A stretch of DNA of 64,000 bases from Bacillota bacterium (GTDB lineage Bacteria; Bacillota; Clostridia; Oscillospirales; Ruminococcaceae), in contig JAEWBS010000063.1 of NCBI GenBank assembly GCA_023391005.1, forward strand, positions 1 to 64,000, read 5' to 3'. The notes below the pieces were generated by a model. It saw nothing but the letters and a program-made list of their open reading frames with translations. It did not search any database and was not told the origin of the DNA. Shown piece after piece: positions 52,100-60,811 of this stretch (positions are counted from its first letter, which is position 1; each line of letters opens with the position of its first letter). Both the position numbers and the translations under genes were made by a program.

Positions 52100-53551
52100 T
52101 CACACAGAATAGGTGTTGGCGGTCGTGTTGCCGCCCGCGCCGGTCCAGTCGGTGTGGAAAAAGCGGCCACGGGGCTGGTCGACACGCTCGTAGGTGTGCG
52201 CGCCGAAATAGTCGCGCTGCGCCTGTAAGAGATTCGCGGGCAGCGATTCGGTGGTATAGCCGTCAAAGTAGGCCAGCGCGGATGAGAACGCCGGAACCGG
52301 AATGCCCGCCTGTACCGCCGACGCGACCACATCGCGCCAAGCAGGAATCAGCGCCCCAACCGTCTCGCAAAAATAGGGGTCGAGCAACAGGTTTGAAAGC
52401 CGGGGCTCTCGCGCAAAGGCCGCGCTGATCTTCTCAAGAAAAACGCTGCGGATGATGCAGCCGCCCCGCCACATCAACGCGATGGCGCTGTAATCAAGCT
52501 GCCAGTTGTAGGTCTGCGCCGCGCTTTTAAGCAGCGCATAACCCTGCGCGTAGGAGATGATTTTGGAGGCGTACAGCGCCTGACGGATCTTTTCGACCTG
52601 TTGTGCGCGCGTGCCGCCCAGCGGCGTAATTCGCTTGTTAAATGCGGCAGCGGCGGTTACCCGTTCATCCTTCATTGATGAAAGGCAGCGCGCAAAGACC
52701 GCCTCGCCGATCAGCGTCAGCGGAATGCCCTCGTCGAGCGCGGCTGTCGCCGTCCATTTGCCGGTGCCCTTTTGGCCCGCCGCGTCAAGAATATGGTCGA
52801 GCACCACCACGCCGTTTTCGTCGCGATAACCCAGAATATCGGCCGTGATGGCGACGAGGTAGCTGTCGAGTTCGCCCTTATTCCACTCGGCAAATACCTC
52901 GTGCAGCTCCTGCGGCGTCATATCCAGCCCATCGCGCATGAGCTGGTATGCCTCGCAGATCAGCTGCATATCGCCATACTCAATGCCGTTGTGTACCATC
53001 TTGACAAAATGGCCCGCACCGTTTTCACCCACCCACTCGCAGCAGGGGGTTCCGTCCTCGACCTTGGCCGCGATGGTCTGAAAAATATCTTTAACCTGCG
53101 GCCACGCCGCCAGAGAACCGCCCGGCATCAGCGAGGGGCCGTGCAGTGCGCCCTCCTCGCCGCCCGAGACGCCGACGCCTAAGTACAAAAGCCCCTTAGA
53201 CTCGACATAGGCCGTGCGGCGGATTGTATCGGGAAAATGGCTGTTGCCGCCGTCGATGAGGATATCCCCGGGGGAGAGCAACGGTATGAGCTGTTCGATC
53301 AGCGCGTCGACCGCCCCGCCCGCCTTGACCATCATCATCACCTTGCGCGGGGTGGACAGGCTGTCGACGAGCGCCTGTAGCGACTCGACGCCGATAATAT
53401 TCTTTTGGGCGGCCCGCCCCGCCGTAAAAGCCTTAACGCGCGCAACGGTTCTGTTGTAGACCGCGACGGTCAGGCCCTTCGACTCCATATTCATCACGAG
53501 GTTCTCGCCCATTACCGCCAGCCCGATTAGGCCGATGTCCGCTTTTTTCAT
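52100..53551 (-). CDS. gnd: 6-phosphogluconate dehydrogenase (decarboxylating)
   Basis: 483 aa, the usual long (Gnd) form. Oxidises 6-phosphogluconate to ribulose 5-phosphate with NADP and CO2 release. N-terminal nucleotide loop GLIGLAVMGENLVMNM, substrate loop GVGVSGGEEGALHGPSLMPGG, catalytic Lys in GAGHFVKMVHNGIEYGDMQL and the C-terminal tail blocks up to RGRFFHTDWTG. Start after GAGGAATATTT. Operon with the HAD phosphatase; a terminator stands between it and the ABC operon upstream. Confidence 0.97.
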   Translation of the reverse strand: MKKADIGLIGLAVMGENLVMNMESKGLTVAVYNRTVARVKAFTAGRAAQKNIIGVESLQALVDSLSTPRKVMMMVKAGGAVDALIEQLIPLLSPGDILIDGGNSHFPDTIRRTAYVESKGLLYLGVGVSGGEEGALHGPSLMPGGSLAAWPQVKDIFQTIAAKVEDGTPCCEWVGENGAGHFVKMVHNGIEYGDMQLICEAYQLMRDGLDMTPQELHEVFAEWNKGELDSYLVAITADILGYRDENGVVVLDHILDAAGQKGTGKWTATAALDEGIPLTLIGEAVFARCLSSMKDERVTAAAAFNKRITPLGGTRAQQVEKIRQALYASKIISYAQGYALLKSAAQTYNWQLDYSAIALMWRGGCIIRSVFLEKISAAFAREPRLSNLLLDPYFCETVGALIPAWRDVVASAVQAGIPVPAFSSALAYFDGYTTESLPANLLQAQRDYFGAHTYERVDQPRGRFFHTDWTGAGGNTTANTYSV

Positions 53552-53678
53552 AAATATTCCTCCTGCCGCAGGCTTGGGCTTAAACGCGGCGCATGCCGCC
53601 GCACCCGGCCTTGGCCTGTTACACTATCAGTTTCAGAGGCCTTATAACAGGTCCCTGAGGTTTATCTGCTGTTAAAAT

Positions 53679-53711
53679 GGGCGGCTGCCAGACAAAAACC
53701 GGCAGCCGCCC
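53679..53711 (-). terminator. Terminator of the ABC importer operon
   Basis: GGGCGGCTGCC / GGCAGCCGCCC, 11-nt loop, then ATTTTAAC on the minus strand. Confidence 0.8.
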
Positions 53712-53732
53712 GACCTGCCCTGAGCAGGTTGA

Positions 53733-54818
53733 TCAGTTATACTTTGCCCAAAGCTGGGTCCATTTTTCCTGAATGGCGCTCTTGTTTGCCGACAGATATT
53801 CCTGATCCTCAGGGAATACCTTAATTTCGCTGTAGTCGATCAGATAGGGGTTGGTGCTGGGCAGGTTCGCGTTGGCCGGGCGCGAGGAGGAGTTCTGCGC
53901 GTAACCGGTCTGGCACTCCTCAGAGGTCAGATATTCGATGAAGGCCTTGGCCTGTTCGATGTTCTTGGCGTTCTTGACAATGCCCGCACCGAACGGGCCG
54001 GAGGTGGTACCTTCCTCCATGTAGACGATCTCAACGTTGTCGGCGCCCGACTGTAACAGCTCGACGCAGACGTTCTCATAGGTCAGACCGACGACATATT
54101 CGCCCTCGGCGACCTGCTTGTAAACGGCGGAGGAGCTCGTTGTGGTCACACCGGCAAGATTCTGAATGAACTTCTCAATGTAATCCCAGGACTCCGGCGT
54201 GTCGTAGCCGCCCATAACCAGCAGCTGGGTCGAGAGGTGACGCCATGCCGAGGAGCTCGAGGTGGGGTCGGAATGGATGATCTTGCCCTTGAGCGCGGGG
54301 TTCAGAAGGTCGGCGTAGCCCTTGATTTCAAGGCCGAGCTCCTTTTCAAGCTCCTTGTTGACGAGCAGGTTGCTGGTCTGAATCATGAAATAGTTAAAAT
54401 AGCCGTTGCTGCGGTAGGCCTCAGGGTATTCGCCGTCATGGGAGGAGACATAGGGTTCCCACAGGTCGGGGTATTTCGCAAGATCGGAGGGGGTCAGGCC
54501 GCCCCACATGACGTCGCACTGGGGATTTTCCTTCTCGGCCTGAATTCGGGCGATGCATTCGCCCGCCGAGCCCGAGATGATCTCGACCTCAACGCCGGTC
54601 TTCTCTTCAAAGGCTGGAATGACGCGTTCAATGTTGCTGTCGTCGGTCGTGGTGTAGATGGTCAGCTTGCCGCCAAGCTTGGCGTTCTCCGCGGGGGTGC
54701 TTTCAGACCCCGGCGCGCTGCCCGAGGGAGCGGGCGTGCTGCTGGATGTGCCGCCGCAGGCGACAAGTGTCAGAGAAAGGCATGCCGCCAGTGACAGAGC
54801 AGACAGTTTTCTAAACAT
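53733..54818 (-). CDS. ABC transporter substrate-binding lipoprotein (AfuA/FbpA-like)
   Basis: 361 aa. Lipoprotein signal ending LVACGG (Cys21), Ser/Pro linker, then a periplasmic-binding type 2 domain: LTIYTTTDDSNIERVIPAFE, then AECDVMWGG-like QCDVMWGGLTPSDLAKY, GPFGAGIVKNAKNIEQAKAF and EYLTSEECQ. The Fe-coordinating Tyr pair of FbpA is not obvious. AfuA relatives bind hexose phosphates, others ferric iron or phosphonates. Last gene of the ABC operon, after a 152-nt gap. Confidence 0.85.
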   Translation of the reverse strand: MFRKLSALSLAACLSLTLVACGGTSSSTPAPSGSAPGSESTPAENAKLGGKLTIYTTTDDSNIERVIPAFEEKTGVEVEIISGSAGECIARIQAEKENPQCDVMWGGLTPSDLAKYPDLWEPYVSSHDGEYPEAYRSNGYFNYFMIQTSNLLVNKELEKELGLEIKGYADLLNPALKGKIIHSDPTSSSSAWRHLSTQLLVMGGYDTPESWDYIEKFIQNLAGVTTTSSSAVYKQVAEGEYVVGLTYENVCVELLQSGADNVEIVYMEEGTTSGPFGAGIVKNAKNIEQAKAFIEYLTSEECQTGYAQNSSSRPANANLPSTNPYLIDYSEIKVFPEDQEYLSANKSAIQEKWTQLWAKYN

Positions 54819-54970
54819 TTGAAGACTCCTTTCTATTTGCGGATTTCATGGTTCCGCACACCATTTATGGGTCGATTGATTAAAAAGGACAAGGCCGCGT
54901 GGTTAAAAGCGCGTGCATCCCCCTTTCGTCGGCGGTGTCCCAACTGGCGTGTCTTTAAGCGATAGATGCC

Positions 54971-56626
54971 CTACAGCTTAATGTCCTCAGCCTTTGAAAT
55001 TTTCATGTAAATCAGCAGCGAAATAGTCGTTAGAATGGTCAGGATGGTGGCAAACGCCGCCGCCGTGCCGTAGGTGCCGCGGTTGACCGCGATATAGGTC
55101 GAGAGCGTCAGCGTAATGGTCTTACTGTTGTAGAGGATGATGGCGGTCGAAAGCTCGGTGATGATGGCGATCCAGCTTAAAATCGCGCCCGCAATAATGC
55201 CGTTGGACATCATCGGCACCGTCACCTTGAAAAACGCGCCCATCTTTGAGGAGCCGAGGCTGATAGCCGCCTCCTCAATCGTAATCGGGATCTGCTGCAA
55301 GCTTGCAACCGAGGAACGGATGGTATAGGGCAGACGGCGGATGCACAGCGCGACGACCATAATCGCCATGCTGCCGGTCAGCACGAGCGGCCCGCGGTTA
55401 AACGAGACGACCAGCGCGATGCCCACGACCGAGCCGGGGATAATGTAGGGGAGCATCGAGATGACGTCGATAGCGTTGTTCACAACACTCTTGCGCCGCA
55501 CGACGAGATAGGCGATCAGAATCGCGACAAAGATGATGATGACCAGTGCCGTCACGCCGATGACGACGGTGTTCTTGATCGACAGTATCAGCTGCTTTTT
55601 CATGGCCGCCTCGTAGCTGATGAAGGAATAGCCCGGCGCGAACAGTTTGTTGTTAACGTTTTTAAACGAGGTGTACATCACATAAAGCTGCGGCACAAAC
55701 GCGATAAAGACCAGAAAGTAAGAAAACAGATGGATAACGACGCTAAAAAGGCCGCCGGGCGTCTTTTTTTGCACCGGATGCAGCGCGTTGAGCGAAAAGC
55801 TAAACCGCGACGCCGTATACTTTTGAATCAGAAAAATGAGGGCGGTGATTAGAATGGCGATAACGCTGATCGCCGCGGCAAAATTGTGGTCGCCGCCCTG
55901 CTCGCCTAAGTATTGGTTATAGATTTCGACCGGAAAGGTGCGGTAGCCCTCGCCGATGAGCAATGGGGAGCCGAAGTCGGCAAAGGCGCGCATGAACACG
56001 AGCAGCGCGGCGGCCAGCACGGTCGGCATGGTCAGCATCAGCGTGACGTTAAAGAAACGCCGGACGCCGGTACAGCCGAGATTTTCCGACGCCTCGATCA
56101 GCGAGTTGTCGATATTGCGGAAAGCGCCGGTCATGTAGATAAAAACGAGCGGGAACAGCTTGAGCGACTGTACAAGCACAATGCCCTGAAAGCCGTAGAT
56201 GCTGCCGACCCTGATGCCGAGAAAGGTCTTTAAGAAAACAGTGACAACGCCGGAGCGCCCCATGAGCAGAATCCATGAATAAGCGCCGATAAAGGGGGCG
56301 GACATGCAGCACAGAATGCTCAACACGTACAAAAGCCGGGCGCCCTTGAGGCGATAAAAGGTGTAGACATACGCAAACGGAATGCCGAGCAGCAGCGCAA
56401 CCAACGTGACGACCGTGGTGCTTTTAAGGCTGTTGATCAGTGTTGAGAAATAATACTTCTCGCCGAAGAATTTCTGAAAGTATTGGAGGGTGAATTCCCC
56501 CTCTTTGTTAAAGACGGCCTGCTTGAACATCGAGCCCATCGGGTAGATCAAAAACAGGATGAAGAGCGCCAGAATCACAAGGCTGTAAACGGTCCAGATA
56601 TCGGCGCGCTTTTTGGTTTTTATCAT
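54971..56626 (-). CDS. ABC transporter permease (FbpB/AfuB-like, two fused domains)
   Basis: 551 aa, about 12 membrane segments in two repeats. Each half has an EAA loop: EASENLGCTGVRRFFNVTL and EEAAISLGSSKMGAFFKVTV, where the ATPase docks. This duplicated layout is typical of iron, thiamine or sugar-phosphate importers. Start after AAAGGAGGGCGCGGCA, 14 nt after the ATPase stop. Confidence 0.92.
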   Translation of the reverse strand: MIKTKKRADIWTVYSLVILALFILFLIYPMGSMFKQAVFNKEGEFTLQYFQKFFGEKYYFSTLINSLKSTTVVTLVALLLGIPFAYVYTFYRLKGARLLYVLSILCCMSAPFIGAYSWILLMGRSGVVTVFLKTFLGIRVGSIYGFQGIVLVQSLKLFPLVFIYMTGAFRNIDNSLIEASENLGCTGVRRFFNVTLMLTMPTVLAAALLVFMRAFADFGSPLLIGEGYRTFPVEIYNQYLGEQGGDHNFAAAISVIAILITALIFLIQKYTASRFSFSLNALHPVQKKTPGGLFSVVIHLFSYFLVFIAFVPQLYVMYTSFKNVNNKLFAPGYSFISYEAAMKKQLILSIKNTVVIGVTALVIIIFVAILIAYLVVRRKSVVNNAIDVISMLPYIIPGSVVGIALVVSFNRGPLVLTGSMAIMVVALCIRRLPYTIRSSVASLQQIPITIEEAAISLGSSKMGAFFKVTVPMMSNGIIAGAILSWIAIITELSTAIILYNSKTITLTLSTYIAVNRGTYGTAAAFATILTILTTISLLIYMKISKAEDIKL

Positions 56627-56640
56627 TGCCGCGCCCTCCT

Positions 56641-57762
56641 TTAAGCCTGATACTGCCGGCAGTCGTCACAGACACCCTCGAGGATATTGACGCTGCCGTC
56701 CTCGGTGAAGAGATTGATCTTGTTGACGTTGACGGTCAGGTGAATCGTCTTGCCGGCAGGAATGACGCCCGCGATGTCCGACTCCTGAATAATTTCGGCG
56801 TCGTCGCCCGTATCCAGCGAGACGAAATAATGCGTGTTAAGACCCAAAAACACGCTGTCGGTCGTGGTGGCCTTAATGCCGGTCTCGTCGGCGCGGTTAA
56901 TCAACAGCTCCTCGGGGCGCACCGAGACAAGCACATTTTGGTCGTAGCAGTATTCGGGCCTCACATGCGGCAGCCCCACCGCGTAGCCCGTGCCAAAGTG
57001 CAACACCGGCGTGCCATTTAGCATGCGCAACTCGCCCTTTAAAATGTTGGTGCGCCCGATAAAGGTCGCGACAAACAGGTTGGCCGGGCGCTGATAGATG
57101 GCCTGCGGCGTGCCAATATGCTGGATGACGCCATCCTTCATAACGGCAATACGGTCGGAGACGGCCATCGCCTCCTCCTGATCGTGGGTGACATAAACGG
57201 TGGTGATGCCTACGTCGTGCTGAATTCTTTTGATGACGGTGCGCATCTCGACGCGCAGCTTGGCGTCAAGGTTTGAAAGCGGCTCATCCATGAGCAGCAC
57301 GTCGGGCTCGATGACCAACGCGCGCGCCAGCGCCACACGCTGTTGCTGCCCACCCGAGAGGCGCTCGGGCATGCGGTCGGCATACTCGTCTATGTGCATC
57401 AGCTTCATGAAGGTGTCTGTGCGGTTGGCCGTTTCTTCGGCTGAAAGGTTGCGGTTTTTTAGGCCGAAGGCCACGTTCTTGCGCACCGTCATGTGCGGAA
57501 AGATGGCGTAATTCTGAAACACCATGCCGATGTTGCGCTTGGCGGGATCTAAATCGTTGATACGTCGGTCGTTAAAGTAAAAATCGCCGCCCTCAATTGA
57601 GTTAAAACCGGCAATCATGCGCAGCAGCGTGGTTTTGCCGCAACCCGAAGGCCCGAGCAGCGTAAAAAACTCACCTTGCTTCACATCGAGATTCAGCCCC
57701 GAGATGATGGTGTTGTCCCCGTACTTCTTGACGGCGTCGGTGATCCTGATATTGACACTCAT
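56641..57762 (-). CDS. ABC transporter ATP-binding protein (FbpC/PotA-like)
   Basis: 373 aa. Walker A GPSGCGKTT, Q-loop FQNYAIFPHMTV, signature RLSGGQQQRVALARAL, Walker B VLLMDEPLSNLD, switch His in YVTHDQEEA. The C-terminal 130 residues form a TOBE/MOI regulatory domain. First gene of the importer operon, start after AAAGGAGGAGCGTC. The two-component genes upstream likely control it. Confidence 0.95.
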   Translation of the reverse strand: MSVNIRITDAVKKYGDNTIISGLNLDVKQGEFFTLLGPSGCGKTTLLRMIAGFNSIEGGDFYFNDRRINDLDPAKRNIGMVFQNYAIFPHMTVRKNVAFGLKNRNLSAEETANRTDTFMKLMHIDEYADRMPERLSGGQQQRVALARALVIEPDVLLMDEPLSNLDAKLRVEMRTVIKRIQHDVGITTVYVTHDQEEAMAVSDRIAVMKDGVIQHIGTPQAIYQRPANLFVATFIGRTNILKGELRMLNGTPVLHFGTGYAVGLPHVRPEYCYDQNVLVSVRPEELLINRADETGIKATTTDSVFLGLNTHYFVSLDTGDDAEIIQESDIAGVIPAGKTIHLTVNVNKINLFTEDGSVNILEGVCDDCRQYQA

Positions 57763-57810
57763 GACGCTCCTCCTTTGCTATATTGAAATCTATTGTCACG
57801 TCGATGTGAT

Positions 57811-57858
57811 GAAAAAAAATAAACGCTCCGAAAACCACAATGCGGCTCCGAAGCGTTT
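57811..57858 (-). terminator. Terminator of the two-component operon
   Basis: On the minus strand AAACGCTTCGGAG pairs with TTTTCGGAGCGTTT (several G-U pairs), followed by ATTTTTTTTC. Confidence 0.75.
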
Positions 57859-58059
57859 TCCAAAAGCAGGCGCGCTAAGTCTCTCGGGGCAAGGCCTCAA
57901 AGACTGGGCGGGCTGCCAGTTCGGCCCTAATGGGCCGCGGTCGCAAACGGAACATCTTGCACAAATTAAAAGGACGGCGTTTACTTTCCTTTGTTTATGC
58001 TATCAAATCCGCCGCGTAAAAGACAGGTAAATTTCCGGCGCAAAAGGAGAAAATTCTGC

Positions 58060-58875
58060 TCAGTTTGTTTCCGCCGAGCTGCCGTTCATCTTCTGCATAA
58101 ACTGCTTGGCTGAGCAGCCAACGTATTTTTTAAAGACGCTGTTAAAATATTTGTAGTCACTAAAACCACAGGCGGCTGCGATATCCGAAAGCCTGCCCCG
58201 CTTCTGCCGCAGCATCGAGAGCGCGCATTGAATGCGGTAGCGGTTGAGATAGTCGGTAAAATTCATGCCCATCTCGCTTTTAAATCGCCGGGTCATGAAC
58301 GATTCGCTGTAAAACAGCTCCTGCGACAGGATGGCGAGCGTAATTTTTTTGCCGACGTTCTTTTCAATATAGTCGAGCATCCGCGCGACCACCTCGCCGT
58401 CCTCCGCCTCCTCGGCGGGCAGGGCGGCAACCGGCGTCAAAAGATGAACCGGATCGGGCGGTACCAAAAGCCCCTCCTTGAGCTTTTGGTAGGCTAAACG
58501 GCGCTCCCGTTCGGCACAGGCCTTTTCAATCGCGCGGGTCAGCTCCGGGATATCGATGGGCTTTAGCACATATTCAACCGCGCCGTATTTGAGCGCTCTT
58601 TTGGCGTAGTCAAAGTCGGAGTAGCCGGTGATGATAATCGCGGCATAGCCGTATTCCTGACAGGTCTGTTCGAGCACCTCAAGCCCGCCTAAAAGCGGCA
58701 TGTTGATATCCATGAGCACGAGATCGTACGCGCCGGTTTGGATGCGTTCAAGCGCTTCCTGTCCGTTGCCGGCCTCCTCAATCTGTCCACAGCCCATGTG
58801 ATGCCAATCGATTGAGCAGACAATACCCCGGCGGATAATATCCTCATCCTCAACTACTAGAACCCGATAGCTCAT
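58060..58875 (-). CDS. Response regulator, YesN-type (receiver plus AraC HTH)
   Basis: 271 aa. Receiver domain (1-120): acidic pocket VVEDED, phosphorylation Asp in LVLMDINMPL (residue 55), Lys in YVLKPID. C-terminal AraC double HTH (about 170-265): ITLAILSQELFYSESFMTRR and LSDIAAACGFSDYKYFNSVF. Overlaps the kinase gene by 26 nt. Most likely activates the ABC importer operon just downstream. Confidence 0.93.
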   Translation of the reverse strand: MSYRVLVVEDEDIIRRGIVCSIDWHHMGCGQIEEAGNGQEALERIQTGAYDLVLMDINMPLLGGLEVLEQTCQEYGYAAIIITGYSDFDYAKRALKYGAVEYVLKPIDIPELTRAIEKACAERERRLAYQKLKEGLLVPPDPVHLLTPVAALPAEEAEDGEVVARMLDYIEKNVGKKITLAILSQELFYSESFMTRRFKSEMGMNFTDYLNRYRIQCALSMLRQKRGRLSDIAAACGFSDYKYFNSVFKKYVGCSAKQFMQKMNGSSAETN

Positions 58876-60547
58876 CGCTGTTCCGCCGCCCCTCTACATA
58901 TAGTATGACTTCGGTTCCCTCGCCATGGGTGCTGTTGATTTCGATGCGGCTGCTGCCGCCATATTGCAGGTAAAGACGGCGAGCCGTCCCCTGAAGCTCG
59001 CTGTAGCCCGCCCCCTCCCGCAGCCGGGCTGGAGAGCGCAGCAGGTTGCGCAGCTGCGCAAGACGATCGGGCAAAATGCCCCCGCCGTTATCCACCACCG
59101 TGAGCGTTAGCACACCGTTTGGCCCGACAGCCCCCTTGATCGAAATAGCGATCGACTTTCTGCTCTGAAAGCCGTATTTAACACTGTTTTCGATTACGGG
59201 TTGGAGCAGCAGCTTTGGAACGCGGTGCCCCATGCAGGGCGGGTCGATATCGATGTGGTAGGTAAAGCGCTCGCCAAAGCGGAATTTGATGATATCGAGG
59301 TAGCTAAGGATATGCGACAGATCCTCCGACAGCGAAACCTCGCTGCTGCGGTTATCGACGCTGTAGCGCAACAGCTTTGTCAGGTTTAAAAGCGTGTTGT
59401 CCGCGCCGGGTACCCCCAACTGAATGGCAAATCGGATGCTCTCAAGCGTGTTATAGAGAAAATGTGGGTTGAATTTGGCTTCTAAAGTGCGCATTTCCAT
59501 CGTATTATTGAGCTTTAGTAGCTCGAAGTTATGCCCTGTCAGCTCGCGGATGCCATCGAGCATAATGTTGATATGCTCGGCGATATCTTCAAACTCATCG
59601 CCGGTTTTCATGATGATGGTGCCGTCCCCCTTTTGGGCCACCGAGTCTATTTCGGTGCGCAGCTGTTCAACCGAGGCCGCGCTGTGCTGCGCAATATTGT
59701 TGGCCATCTGCATGGCCAACAGTGTGACGAGAAAATAAACGATCACTGAGAATACCATACTCAGAAGGTAATAGCCCCATATCGGGATGATGCCCACATA
59801 GGTGTAAACCGTCATATTATATTCGGGCAGCTGTGAAGCATACATCCAATAGTCCTGACCGTTAAACCGGAACTTGCCGTTTTCAATGCCATAAAAACGG
59901 TTCAGATTCTGCAGCAGCCCACGGTCTGGCGCCACGACAACCGCGCTGTTGCCATGCACGATAATGCCGCTGTATTGCAGCGTACGCATATTCCGGGTCA
60001 GAGCATTGGTATCAATATAAAGGGTGGCGACGCCCTTGAACCGGTTGGCGTCGTCATAGAGCGGGCGGCAAAGAACATAACGCGGCGCGCCGTCAAAAAA
60101 ATAAACGGTGTGATAGGGGCGCTGCGGCTGCGAGAACATATTCTCCACCACCTGCGCGTTAAAGGTCCGCTGAGAGTAACTGAAGTTCTGGTAGGTCGTC
60201 GAAACCACCTGCCCCTTGGGATCGGTCAACACCAGATTCGACGGCACAATGCAGTCTCTGGCAAAGCTGCGATACACAAAGGACAGTGCGGTACCGCTTA
60301 AATCGCCGCCCAAACAGCGCAGAAAGTTCTCGTATCCAGCCCCGTCCTCCGAGGTGTAGCGGTCGTACTGGGCGTAGACCTGCCGGAACTCTTCCGCAAG
60401 AATCCGGTTATAATTTTTGGCGCGATAGGAGTTAAAATAGACCGAATAAAGCAGCAGCATCCCCATAAAAAGAAGAAAGCAGCTCAGCGAAAACAGCAGG
60501 CTGAATCGTGCAATCTGCCTGCGCAGCTTGACCTGAAAGCCCTTCAT
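58850..60547 (-). CDS. Sensor histidine kinase, YesM-type
   Basis: 566 aa from ATG 60547, with GGAAGGTGGG upstream; the frame extends 26 codons further without a ribosome site. Membrane helix near 20-40, a large extracellular sensor of Cache type (about 45-270), second helix (about 275-300), HAMP, then His_kinase: phospho-His in EAKFNPHFLYNTLES. ATP-binding boxes VIENSVKYGF and DNGGGI. Pairs with the YesN regulator; such pairs respond to extracellular sugars or sugar phosphates. Confidence 0.92.
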   Translation of the reverse strand: MKGFQVKLRRQIARFSLLFSLSCFLLFMGMLLLYSVYFNSYRAKNYNRILAEEFRQVYAQYDRYTSEDGAGYENFLRCLGGDLSGTALSFVYRSFARDCIVPSNLVLTDPKGQVVSTTYQNFSYSQRTFNAQVVENMFSQPQRPYHTVYFFDGAPRYVLCRPLYDDANRFKGVATLYIDTNALTRNMRTLQYSGIIVHGNSAVVVAPDRGLLQNLNRFYGIENGKFRFNGQDYWMYASQLPEYNMTVYTYVGIIPIWGYYLLSMVFSVIVYFLVTLLAMQMANNIAQHSAASVEQLRTEIDSVAQKGDGTIIMKTGDEFEDIAEHINIMLDGIRELTGHNFELLKLNNTMEMRTLEAKFNPHFLYNTLESIRFAIQLGVPGADNTLLNLTKLLRYSVDNRSSEVSLSEDLSHILSYLDIIKFRFGERFTYHIDIDPPCMGHRVPKLLLQPVIENSVKYGFQSRKSIAISIKGAVGPNGVLTLTVVDNGGGILPDRLAQLRNLLRSPARLREGAGYSELQGTARRLYLQYGGSSRIEINSTHGEGTEVILYVEGRRNSDELSGSSS

Positions 60548-60635
60548 ACCTGCCGTTTCCCACCTTCCATGACGCATTATAAAACACTTCTCAATGATCT
60601 TAGCGCGAAATGCACTTAAAAGCAAATTATTTTGA

Positions 60636-60692
60636 AAGACGGTAGGGAATCTGAACTTTTGGAAAAGTCCAGATTTCCTACCGTCTTCTTTT
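60636..60692. terminator. Long terminator hairpin
   Basis: GACGGTAGGGAATCTGAACTTTT pairs, with two imperfections, with AAAAGTCCAGATTTCCTACC plus GTC; GG loop. It ends the NlpC-like gene on the minus strand or protects the kinase region. Confidence 0.75.
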
Positions 60693-60811
60693 ATGCCAAA
60701 TCGTCTTTTGGCAATGAAATTGATTGTGGTGTTTTATCTTAACATCTCAGCCAGACCTCGCGGGGCGTTTAAAATCGAAGCGGTGGATTAGTTGGCGCAA
60801 TATGCAGTTGT

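Noticed and set aside
54237..54794. A 185-codon plus-strand frame opposite the AfuA-like gene
   Set aside because: Shadow of the lipoprotein gene; composition dominated by Gly, Ala, Val and Arg with no motif.
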